From NCBI GenBank assembly GCA_900550865.1, contig URTM01000002.1:54641-118640 (forward strand): a stretch of 64,000 bases of DNA. The letters run 5' to 3'. The position numbers and the translations under genes were made by a program. Source of the stretch: an uncultured Dorea sp. (GTDB taxonomy: Bacteria; Bacillota; Clostridia; Lachnospirales; Lachnospiraceae). Below the pieces are notes generated by a model. It was not told the DNA's origin and did no database searches. It saw nothing but the letters and a program-made list of their open reading frames with translations. This document shows positions 1 to 6,826 of the stretch, piece after piece (the stretch's first letter is position 1; every line of letters starts with the position of its first letter).

Positions 1-27
1 TCCGCAGAAGCTGCATAACGATAACAA

Positions 28-68
28 AAGCCGCTGAAGAATTACTTTTTTACATTCCTCAACGGCTT
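28..68 (-). terminator. Candidate terminator of the aminotransferase operon
   Basis: An imperfect hairpin pairs AAGCCG-TGA-GAA at the left with TTC-TCA-CGGCTT at the right. Read on the minus strand it is followed by TTTTG, so it could end the minus-strand operon that finishes at 353. The MITE-like element at 90-286 lies between the gene and this hairpin. Confidence 0.45.
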
Positions 69-89
69 CTATTCTTATATTATCTTTTT

Positions 90-286
90 GTAACTATTCA
101 GAACCCCACCCCCTACATTCGCAAAACCGCACGACAAGTCGTGCTTTCTCGCTGTTTCACAGCTAATTTTGCTCATATAGGTGGCGGTGACTCTATTCGA
201 GCCACCTTACGAATAAGATAAACAGTTTCTTACATGCAAGCATGACGAATCTGCTTATCTTATTCTAAGGGGTTCTGAATAGTTAC
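90..286. mobile_element. MITE-like element with 18-bp inverted repeats and 8-bp target duplication
   Basis: The ends are perfect 18-bp inverted repeats: GTAACTATTCAGAACCCC at 90-107 and its reverse complement at 269-286. The element is flanked by identical direct repeats ATCTTTTT at 82-89 and 287-294, as expected of a target-site duplication. At 197 bp it has no coding capacity. The inside is full of small hairpins: GCACGAC-AA-GTCGTGC (129-144), GGTGGC...GCCACC (180-206), and an 11-bp stem (211-221 with 255-265) enclosing CATGC-AA-GCATG (233-244). A 5'-GTAA end with an 8-bp duplication is the pattern known for IS66-family transposons, so a non-autonomous IS66 derivative is my inference. Confidence 0.75.
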
Positions 287-352
287 ATCTTTTTAATATT
301 TTACACTTTGCTTCCGTTCAGATTCTATCCAACGGCTTCTTCCCTGTCTGCC

Positions 353-1525
353 TTATTTCTGGCTTCTCAGTCTCTCAACAAACCGGCTGAGTCTTCCGAT
401 TGCCTCTTTCAGATCTTCCAGTGAATATGCATACGATACACGCAGGAAACCTTCCCCGCTCTCACCAAACGCACTTCCCGGCACAACGGCAACCTTTTCC
501 TCTTCCAGGAAACGCATTGCAAATTCTTCGGAAGTCATGCCGAATTCTTTGATACTTGGGAAGATATAGAATGCACCAAATGGCTCGAAGCACTCTAACT
601 TCATCTTCGCAAATTCATTTACCAGATATCTTCTTCTCTGGTTGTATGCATTTCTCATCTGCTGCACTTCATCTTCGCAGTGACGTAAGCCCTCGATGGC
701 TGCATACTGGCTGTTTGTCGGCGCACACATGATTGCAAACTGATGGATCTTCAGCATCTGTTCTATGATCACGGATGGTCCGCAGATATAACCAAGTCTC
801 CATCCTGTCATGGCGAATCCTTTGGAGAACCCGTTGATCACGAGTGTTCTCTCCTGCATTCCAGGAAGGGATGCGATAGACACATGCTCTGTCTTATATG
901 TAAGTTCAGAGTAAATCTCATCCGAAAGTACATACAGATCATGTCTCTTTACGACTTCTGCGATCGGCTCCAGATCTTCTTTCGTCATGATCGATCCTGT
1001 CGGGTTGTTTGGAAATGGCATGACCAGCATCTTCGTCTTCGGTGTGATCGCTGCTTCCAGTTCTTCTGCGGTCAGCTTGAATTCATTCTTCTGCTGAAGT
1101 GGAATAACAACCGGATTACCATCTGCCAGAATGGTACACGGTACATACGATACGTAACTCGGCTGCGGGATCAGGACTTCATCTCCCGGATCCAGCATTG
1201 CACGCAGTGCCACATCGATTCCTTCACTTCCTCCGACCGTCACCATGATCTCATGATCCGGGTCATATTCTACATGTATCTTACGTTCCAGATATTTGCT
1301 GATCTCGATCTTCAGATCCTTAAGACCTGCATTCGATGTATAGAAAGTCTTGCCCTGTTCCAGGGTGTAGATACCTTCCTCTCTGATTCTCCATGGTGTG
1401 TCAAAATCAGGTTCTCCTACACCAAGGGATATTGCGTCAGGCATCTCACTTACCAGATCAAAGAATTTCCGGATTCCTGATGGTTCGATGCCTGTGATTT
1501 TCTTAGATAATGGATTTCTCATCAT
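353..1525 (-). CDS. PLP-dependent aminotransferase, class I/II
   Basis: A 390-residue fold-type I aminotransferase, near the usual length of the AspC/PatA-like family. Visible hallmarks are the substrate-binding segment PFPNNPTGS, the SDEIYSEL stretch that contacts the cofactor ring, the PLP-lysine motif NGFSKGFAMTGWRLGY, and the C-terminal arginine in GEGFLRVSYA that binds the substrate carboxylate. It should swap amino groups between an amino acid and a 2-oxo acid in the cytoplasm. Its start overlaps the end of the Lrp-type regulator by 4 bp, a regulator-enzyme pairing common for amino-acid metabolism. Two ATGs occur in tandem; either could be used. The exact substrate (aspartate, aromatic or other) cannot be read from the sequence. 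Confidence 0.9.
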   Translation of the reverse strand: MMRNPLSKKITGIEPSGIRKFFDLVSEMPDAISLGVGEPDFDTPWRIREEGIYTLEQGKTFYTSNAGLKDLKIEISKYLERKIHVEYDPDHEIMVTVGGSEGIDVALRAMLDPGDEVLIPQPSYVSYVPCTILADGNPVVIPLQQKNEFKLTAEELEAAITPKTKMLVMPFPNNPTGSIMTKEDLEPIAEVVKRHDLYVLSDEIYSELTYKTEHVSIASLPGMQERTLVINGFSKGFAMTGWRLGYICGPSVIIEQMLKIHQFAIMCAPTNSQYAAIEGLRHCEDEVQQMRNAYNQRRRYLVNEFAKMKLECFEPFGAFYIFPSIKEFGMTSEEFAMRFLEEEKVAVVPGSAFGESGEGFLRVSYAYSLEDLKEAIGRLSRFVERLRSQK

Positions 1526-2016
1526 GGTGTTACAAGCATCCTTTCTGGTTTTTTCTGTCCGAACATGATTGTTCCGTGGTCTTTATATTTCTTTAATACG
1601 AACTGTGTACTGGTTCCTGTGACATCTTCGATCGGTGATAATTTACTTGATACGAACTTTGATACTTCCTGTAAAGTCTTGCCTTCAATCAGGACCATCA
1701 TATCAAAATCACCGGAGATCAGATATACAGCCGATACTTCCGGATAATTGCAGATCCGTTCTGCCGTCTTATCAAATCCCGTGTCACGCTGTGGTGTTAC
1801 TTTTACTTCGATCAGGGCATTCACATACTCTGTTCCTGTCTTATCCCAGTCGATCAGTGTATGATAGCCACAGATGATCTTTGCTCTTTCCATGGCTGAA
1901 ATCTCATTTGCTACGGTTACTTCGTCGGTTCCAAGAAGAACTGCCAGTTCTCCGAGGTCTACCCTGCTATGCTTCTCCAGATACAGGAGTATCTGCTTTC
2001 TTAATTCTTCCATCAT
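1522..2016 (-). CDS. Lrp/AsnC family transcriptional regulator
   Basis: About 164 residues. An N-terminal winged helix-turn-helix (LGELAVLLGTDEVTVANEISAMERAKII) is followed by a RAM-type ligand-binding domain (YVNALIEVKVTPQ... VSAVYLISGDFDMMVLIEG). Lrp-type proteins sense amino acids and control amino-acid metabolism, which fits the aminotransferase that starts within its stop codon. The ribosome binding site GGAGGT lies inside the end of the upstream gene, whose coding region this one overlaps by about 50 bp. ATG at 2016 or 2013 is possible; 2013 has the better spacing (7 nt). Confidence 0.9.
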   Translation of the reverse strand: MMEELRKQILLYLEKHSRVDLGELAVLLGTDEVTVANEISAMERAKIICGYHTLIDWDKTGTEYVNALIEVKVTPQRDTGFDKTAERICNYPEVSAVYLISGDFDMMVLIEGKTLQEVSKFVSSKLSPIEDVTGTSTQFVLKKYKDHGTIMFGQKKPERMLVTP

Positions 2017-2992
2017 TCATACCTCCGCTGTAAAGCTTCAAGATCTCATCCGGAGCCGGACGGTCGATATAACGCATCTCTTCTCCATTTCTTAAGATCT
2101 TATCGTTGTTGTCTGTTGTATGTCCGATTACTGCTGCTGTAATCCCCTGATTGTTCAGCGCATCTGCCAGTACTTCCCCATTGTCAGTCACAGCCAGAAA
2201 ACTTCCTGTAGATATCATCTGATATGGATTCAGTCGGAAATGTTCGCATACCTCGATCGTTTCCTGTAAAATACTGATCTTCTTCATATCAAGATCCAGT
2301 CCCTGTTCCAGTTCCAGTGCAAGATTCCACAGTGCTGCCAAGATTCCGCCATCTGCGACCTGACGTACGACAAATGCGCCCCCGGCTTTTGCGGCTTCGA
2401 TTTCTTTTGGAGCAAATATCTGCTGTCCGTATGACTTTATCTGCTTCATGAAAACCGGCGCAAAACGAGTCTTAAGTTCCTGTTCTTTTTCTTCCGTGAT
2501 CCGGAGCATGCCGTCCATTCCTGCATGCCCTGCGAACACAATATCCTTACTGGCTCGTGCGGTTTCCCGGTTCCAGGATTCTTCCTTCGGTGCTTTTGCA
2601 ATGCCTGTAACCGTTACAGCGATCACCTGTACCGCCGGATTCGCGGATGCCTGTACTCCGGCAAGTATGATATTATACTTTTTGCATGCTTTTTTCAGAA
2701 GCTTTTCAATCTTATGGATTCTGGATTTGAACACGTATTCCGGATAGGCGATCTGAACGCTGACATTCGCAGATGGTTCATGCGTCTCCTGCACATCCTG
2801 CATATCCTCACTCTGAATATCCGCTTCCTGTTCCTCATCCTCTGTTATATCAGGGCAGACAGAAAACACTGCACCCTGTGCCGCCAGTGCGTTCACAGTC
2901 TGTGCAAGTGCGTGGACACCGATCTGCGGAGATAAACCGTAGACGGTAACTGTTTCACTTATAAGCTGTTCTGTCTGTGTCTCTAACTTCAT
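1967..2992 (-). CDS. AIR synthase-related protein (PurM/HypE-like fold)
   Basis: A 341-residue protein of the PurM/HypE/ThiL/SelD superfamily. The C-terminal half carries the typical glycine-rich segments (AGGAFVVRQVADGGILAALWNLALELEQGLDLDMKK, then HFRLNPYQMISTGSFLAVTDNGE) that match the AIR-synthase C-terminal domain. The N-terminal half is poorly conserved and contains an acidic insert rich in Glu, Asp and Gln around residues 50-72. Such proteins bind ATP and act on small substrates, but the role of this stand-alone clade is not known to me. It sits between the 33-residue membrane peptide and the Lrp regulator, which begins inside its 3' end. Confidence 0.75.
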   Translation of the reverse strand: MKLETQTEQLISETVTVYGLSPQIGVHALAQTVNALAAQGAVFSVCPDITEDEEQEADIQSEDMQDVQETHEPSANVSVQIAYPEYVFKSRIHKIEKLLKKACKKYNIILAGVQASANPAVQVIAVTVTGIAKAPKEESWNRETARASKDIVFAGHAGMDGMLRITEEKEQELKTRFAPVFMKQIKSYGQQIFAPKEIEAAKAGGAFVVRQVADGGILAALWNLALELEQGLDLDMKKISILQETIEVCEHFRLNPYQMISTGSFLAVTDNGEVLADALNNQGITAAVIGHTTDNNDKILRNGEEMRYIDRPAPDEILKLYSGGMNDGRIKKADTPVSGEA

Positions 2993-3016
2993 GTTTATTA
3001 TGTTCCCCTTTTATAT

Positions 3017-3118
3017 TTATACAAGATACGGAATAATCATCGTCGCTACCATGGCAATGATGACGATAAGCACAACAATTGATACAATTCTTCTTGTTCT
3101 TTTATTGTTGAAATTCAT
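3017..3118 (-). CDS. Small single-pass membrane peptide, 33 aa
   Basis: A short reading frame between endonuclease III and the AIR-synthase-like gene. It encodes a basic N-terminus (MNFNNKRTRR) followed by about 20 hydrophobic residues (IVSIVVLIVIIAMVATMIIPYLV) and stops. A purine-rich stretch, AAAGAAGGTAGAAG, precedes the ATG. The layout (positive-inside tail plus one membrane helix) and its place within a tightly packed operon, filling the only gap, support a real gene. I do not recognise a characterised family. Confidence 0.6.
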   Translation of the reverse strand: MNFNNKRTRRIVSIVVLIVIIAMVATMIIPYLV

Positions 3119-3198
3119 TCTTCTACCTTCTTTGATTTTATTTTCGTTACTGCTTCTTCTCATTCTTATCAATTTTACGTAAACAGCAACGTATTTCT

Positions 3199-3825
3199 CT
3201 ACATTTTATACTCTTTACAATATTTTTGCAAGAAACAATCCTCACATTTCGGACTTCTTGCGCTGCAGATCGTGCGTCCGAATGTAATGATATGGATGTT
3301 CCAGAGAATCCAGTGGTCCTCCGGCAGTTCTTTCATCAGATCCTGTTCTATCTTGTCCGGATCCTGATTCTTTGTAAGTCCCAGACGGTTGGATATTCGT
3401 TTTACATGTGTGTCCACGACCACACTCGGCACATGATAGATATTTCCACGGATCACATTGGCTGTCTTTCTTCCTACTCCTGCCAGGCTCAAAAGGTCTT
3501 CCAGATCCGATGGGACTTCGCCATTATACTTATCCCGGATGTCCTTCATACAGGCTATGATATTCTTCGCTTTATTATGATAGAATCCGGTTGGTTTGAT
3601 ATCCTGCTCTAATTCCTTCAGATCTGCATCCACAAATGCTTCGACAGACGGATATTTCCGGAACAGATCTTTTGTCACGATATTGACTCTTGCATCGGTA
3701 CACTGGGCGCTTAGCATTGTGGCGATCAGAAGCTGCCACGGAGTCTCGTAATTCAGATAGCAAACGAATTCTGTTCCGTATTTTGCGTCCAGAAGTCCGA
3801 GGATTTCTCCTGTTCTTTTTTTCAT
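3199..3825 (-). CDS. nth: Endonuclease III (DNA glycosylase/AP lyase)
   Basis: A 208-residue base-excision repair enzyme that removes oxidised pyrimidines and cuts the resulting abasic site. The helix-hairpin-helix is LEDLLSLAGVGRKTANVI, with the catalytic lysine in GRKTA. The catalytic aspartate is in VVDTHVKRISNRLGL. The C-terminal four-cysteine [4Fe-4S] motif C-X6-C-X2-C-X5-C is complete (CSARSPKCEDCFLQKYC). Its ATG overlaps the stop of the radical SAM gene (ATGA), so the two are translationally coupled. Confidence 0.96.
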   Translation of the reverse strand: MKKRTGEILGLLDAKYGTEFVCYLNYETPWQLLIATMLSAQCTDARVNIVTKDLFRKYPSVEAFVDADLKELEQDIKPTGFYHNKAKNIIACMKDIRDKYNGEVPSDLEDLLSLAGVGRKTANVIRGNIYHVPSVVVDTHVKRISNRLGLTKNQDPDKIEQDLMKELPEDHWILWNIHIITFGRTICSARSPKCEDCFLQKYCKEYKM

Positions 3826-5690
3826 AATCTGATTTCCTCCACCTTGCAGACTCTCGCCTCCTGATTCAGCGGATTTCTGTTCTGATAGTCAAATAAGATA
3901 TAAGCGTCTGCCTGTTTAAAATATTCCAGATGAGTCATCTTCCGCATCTGATTCCTGTCATATTTTCCATAATCCGGAAGATACTTATGTGTCTCTTCTT
4001 CTTTTTCATAGAATGCTCTCGCCACATCCTTTGCCACCAGGTATTCCCCGGCGAATTCCGGCCGGCTCTTGGCATTTTCCCGGAGGTAATAATCATAGGT
4101 GAGTACTTCCCGGAATGTGTCTTCTTTTTCATTATGATATTGTCTGACATAATCCAGCAGGATCTGATATCTTGCACTGCGTTTGTGCTGAACAGCATTA
4201 TAATTATGTGCTTCATAGTATGCGGCAAGCCGGTCATACATAGAAAAGGCAGAGTCATATTCTTTTTCCAGTTCTTCCATCGTGTTCGTGAACTGACGGC
4301 TGTTATAGTAGACCTCCACCATCTCTTCGATGCCTTTCAGACGCAGTACGTCTTCATAGGAAATCCATTTTGTATACAGTACTTCGTACGGCGGATGTGC
4401 TTTGTGGACAATGCCGTATTCTTCCTGGTGTTCCTGCATAAAAGAACCTTTCAGTACTTTCAGGAATCCAAGCTGAAGCTGTTCCGGCTTTAATGCATAG
4501 ACATCGTCAAAAGAATGTGCGAAGCTTTCCACATCTTCATACGGAAGTCCGGCGATCAGATCCAGATGTTCATGCACATTTCCCTTATCCTGAATCCGCC
4601 TCACAATTCTGGACACTTTTTCAAAATCCATGACTCTGTGGATCTCTTTGATCGTCTTCGGATTTGTTGACTGCACACCAATCTCAAGTTGCACCAGTCC
4701 CGGACGCATCTGTTCCAGAAGTTCCAGTTCCTCTTCATTCAGGATATCTGCGGCAATCTCAAAATGGAAATTCGTGATGCCGTTATCATGCTCGATGATA
4801 TATTTCCAGATGGCAATGCTGTGGTCATGCTTACAGTTGAACGTACGGTCGACAAATTTCACCTGTGGAACCTTGTGATCCAGGAAAAACTGTAATTCCT
4901 TCTTCACCAATTCGATATCCCGGAAACGCAGACGCTTGTCTACCGATGACAGACAATAACTGCAGGAAAACGGACATCCCCTGCTGGTCTCATAATAGAT
5001 GATCTTGTGCTCAAAATCTTCCATGTGCTTATAGACAAATGGGACTTCACTCAGATCCATGATCGGACGCCATGTGGTATCGATGAATTCATCTTTTTTT
5101 GATGCATGCTGCTCTGACATTGCTTCTTCTTTTGATGAATATAGCTCTGACATTGCTTTCTCCATACGGAAAGTAATTCCCAGAACTCCTTTTAACTGCT
5201 TATCCACATTCTCCGATTTCTGCCACGAATTATCCACATTTTCCAATTGATATCCACATGCTTTTTCTTCTGTTTCTGTGGATAAATCTTTTGTATTCTT
5301 TTCGTATTCCTTCCGGTATATCTGACAGATTTCTTTAAAAGTCTTCTCTCCTTCGCCTTTCATTACACCTTTGACACATGGAAGCCGTCTTAATACTTCT
5401 TTCGCATCGTAAGACACCTCCGGTCCGCCAAGCCAGATTGGCATATCCGGGCGTAATTTTCCGATTTCTGCCACAATCTCTTCTATATAATCCAGATTCC
5501 AGATATAGCAGGAAAGGCAGAGGATGTCCGGTTTTCTCTTATAGATATCCATCAGGATGTCATCTTTTTGCTGATTGATCGTATATTCCCCGATCTCCAC
5601 TGCCGGATCGTCTGCGTAGGCTTTCAGACTGTAGACTGCCAGATTAGAATGTATATATTTTGCATTGACTGCTGCCAGTAGTATCTTCAT
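3822..5690 (-). CDS. B12-binding domain / radical SAM protein (DUF4080-type)
   Basis: A 622-residue protein. Residues 1 to about 130 form a cobalamin-binding Rossmann domain (MKILLAAVNAKYIHSNLAVYSL..., DILCLSCYIWNLDYIEEIV). A radical SAM core follows with the cluster motif CPFSCSYCLSS (C-X3-C-X2-C), and the C-terminal part resembles DUF4080. It is expected to cleave S-adenosylmethionine by means of a [4Fe-4S] cluster; the substrate is unknown. Between the two domains (roughly residues 145-215) is a low-complexity linker with internal repeats (ENVDN/ENVDK; EKAMSELYSSK/EEAMSEQHASK). The DNA for this linker holds a cluster of DnaA boxes (5200-5285). It is the first gene of the nth operon. Confidence 0.85.
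   Translation of the reverse strand: MKILLAAVNAKYIHSNLAVYSLKAYADDPAVEIGEYTINQQKDDILMDIYKRKPDILCLSCYIWNLDYIEEIVAEIGKLRPDMPIWLGGPEVSYDAKEVLRRLPCVKGVMKGEGEKTFKEICQIYRKEYEKNTKDLSTETEEKACGYQLENVDNSWQKSENVDKQLKGVLGITFRMEKAMSELYSSKEEAMSEQHASKKDEFIDTTWRPIMDLSEVPFVYKHMEDFEHKIIYYETSRGCPFSCSYCLSSVDKRLRFRDIELVKKELQFFLDHKVPQVKFVDRTFNCKHDHSIAIWKYIIEHDNGITNFHFEIAADILNEEELELLEQMRPGLVQLEIGVQSTNPKTIKEIHRVMDFEKVSRIVRRIQDKGNVHEHLDLIAGLPYEDVESFAHSFDDVYALKPEQLQLGFLKVLKGSFMQEHQEEYGIVHKAHPPYEVLYTKWISYEDVLRLKGIEEMVEVYYNSRQFTNTMEELEKEYDSAFSMYDRLAAYYEAHNYNAVQHKRSARYQILLDYVRQYHNEKEDTFREVLTYDYYLRENAKSRPEFAGEYLVAKDVARAFYEKEEETHKYLPDYGKYDRNQMRKMTHLEYFKQADAYILFDYQNRNPLNQEARVCKVEEIRL
5200..5285. other. Cluster of DnaA-box sequences inside the radical SAM gene
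   Basis: Perfect 9-mers TTATCCACA occur at 5200-5208 and 5230-5238, a perfect inverse copy TGTGGATAA at 5277-5285, and a one-mismatch copy ATATCCACA at 5250-5258. All lie in the segment coding for the variable interdomain linker. DnaA binding here is inference from the consensus. Confidence 0.5.
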
Positions 5691-5799
5691 TATATTTTCC
5701 TCCAGATCAGAATTTCCCCTCCGATCATATGCCGGATAAGATAAATTCTCATATATCTAGGTATTATAAATTGCTATCGCCTTTTTTACAACATTTCCA

Positions 5800-5828
5800 T
5801 TGACTTTTTGCCCGGAACACGTTAAAAT
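5800..5828 (+). promoter_or_regulatory. Sigma-A promoter of the SRP RNA gene
   Basis: The -35 box TTGACT (5800-5805) and -10 box TAAAAT (5823-5828) are separated by 17 bp. This places the transcription start at about 5835, just where the SRP RNA helix begins. Confidence 0.8.
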
Positions 5829-5834
5829 GTTGAG

Positions 5835-6100
5835 CTGTGCAGCCGGGGTGTTAGCGGTACCTTGCACCTGCAATCCGCTATAGCAGGGGTGATATTGCGC
5901 AGAGGGCTTGTTTTTGCAGAGCTGCCCTTGGAAAGTGGCGTTGATGTTTGGGTCTTACGCGACGGGACTCCATGAACCGTGTCAGGTCAGGAATGAAGCA
6001 GCACTAAGTGGAACCTCTCGGGTGCCGTAAGGGTGCCTGGGCTGAGTTAACTACCAAGGTAACGTCTGTGAAGGCTCGTTCGAAGCGCAATGCACATAAA
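5835..6100 (+). ncRNA. ffs: Signal recognition particle RNA, large (Alu-containing) type
   Basis: The Alu-domain signature GTTAGCGG...CTTGCACCTGCAATCCGCTATAGCAGGG (5850-5887) matches the Bacillus scRNA type. The S-domain tetraloop region is seen at about 5985-6010 (GTCAGGTCAGGAATGAAGCAGCACTAAG). The 5' end TGTGCA (5836-5841) pairs with TGCACA (6091-6096), closing the molecule. The RNA forms the core of the particle that, with Ffh, delivers nascent membrane proteins to the translocon. The ends are placed from the promoter and closing helix and may be off by a few bases. Confidence 0.93.
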
Positions 6101-6113
6101 AAAAGATATCTAC

Positions 6114-6152
6114 AATATCCACTGTGGTTTTCCACATGTGGATATTTTTTTA
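6114..6152 (+). terminator. Rho-independent terminator of the SRP RNA
   Basis: A 14-bp stem (AATATCCAC plus TGTGG pairing with CCACA and GTGGATATT, one bulged T) with a TTTT loop, followed by a run of T residues. Confidence 0.85.
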
Positions 6153-6154
6153 CA

Positions 6155-6200
6155 ATAAATGGGGACGGAGGATTTCTGGAAATCCTCCGTCCCCATTTAT
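6155..6200. repeat. Perfect 21-bp palindrome of the GGGGACGGAGG type
   Basis: Bases 6155-6175 are the exact reverse complement of 6180-6200 around a 4-nt loop. The arm contains ATGGGGACGGAGGATT. It sits between the SRP RNA and tadA. It could act as a second bidirectional terminator but has no T-run of its own. I recall similar ATGGGGACGGAGG palindromes scattered through clostridial genomes, so it may be a dispersed repeat. Confidence 0.75.
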
Positions 6201-6233
6201 GTGATTATTCCTTCTTTTTCTTATGCATATATC

Positions 6234-6758
6234 TTATTCTTCTTTTTTCTCCGTTGCTTCACTCTCTTGAGCTTCTTTTTCCAGCTGCTTTTTCTTCTTC
6301 CTTGCCTCACGCAGTTCTTTAAAGAATGACTTCATCATCAGACTGCATTCTTCTTCCATAACGCCCGTCGTCAGCTCCACCTGATGGTTGAACTCCGGCA
6401 TGTCCAGAAGATTTAAGATCGAACCTGCACAACCTGCCTTGGGATTCATACATCCGACTACCACACGGGTCATACGGGATTGCACGATTGCACCGGAACA
6501 CATCTGACACGGTTCCAGTGTCACATACATCGTACAATCCTCCAGTCTCCAGTCATTCATTTTCCTGCTTGCTTTCTTAATCGCAATCAATTCTGCATGC
6601 GCCAGGGTATTGTTATCAATCGTTCTCCGGTTGTACCCTCTTCCGATAATCTTATCCTGATACACGATCACACAGCCAATCGGTACTTCTCCGATCGCAT
6701 AGGCTTTTTTTGCCTGTTTGATTGCTTCTTTCATATATTTTTCATCTGTACTTTGCAT
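6234..6758 (-). CDS. tadA: tRNA-specific adenosine deaminase
   Basis: A 174-residue zinc deaminase that converts A34 to inosine in tRNA-Arg(ACG), letting it read several arginine codons. The zinc/catalytic motifs are both present: HAELIAI (His ligand and proton-shuttle Glu) and PCQMC (two Cys ligands). N-terminal MKEAIKQAKKAYAIGEVPIGCVIV is typical of TadA. The C-terminus has an added Lys/Glu-rich tail of about 25 residues. I take the ATG at 6758, which has GGAG seven bases upstream, over an in-frame GTG at 6764. Confidence 0.95.
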   Translation of the reverse strand: MQSTDEKYMKEAIKQAKKAYAIGEVPIGCVIVYQDKIIGRGYNRRTIDNNTLAHAELIAIKKASRKMNDWRLEDCTMYVTLEPCQMCSGAIVQSRMTRVVVGCMNPKAGCAGSILNLLDMPEFNHQVELTTGVMEEECSLMMKSFFKELREARKKKKQLEKEAQESEATEKKEE

Positions 6759-6826
6759 TGCCACACTCCATCTGACTATTTTTGTTCATCTTACTTGTCT
6801 GTTACATCTTCTTTTATTTATATTTA

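Noticed and set aside
743..1480. A 245-codon open frame on the plus strand
   Set aside because: It is antisense to the aminotransferase, has no ribosome binding site and its product is Cys/His-rich nonsense typical of shadow frames.
2991..3182. A 63-codon hydrophobic plus-strand frame
   Set aside because: It is antisense to the small membrane peptide at 3017-3118, which has the better start signal and operon context.
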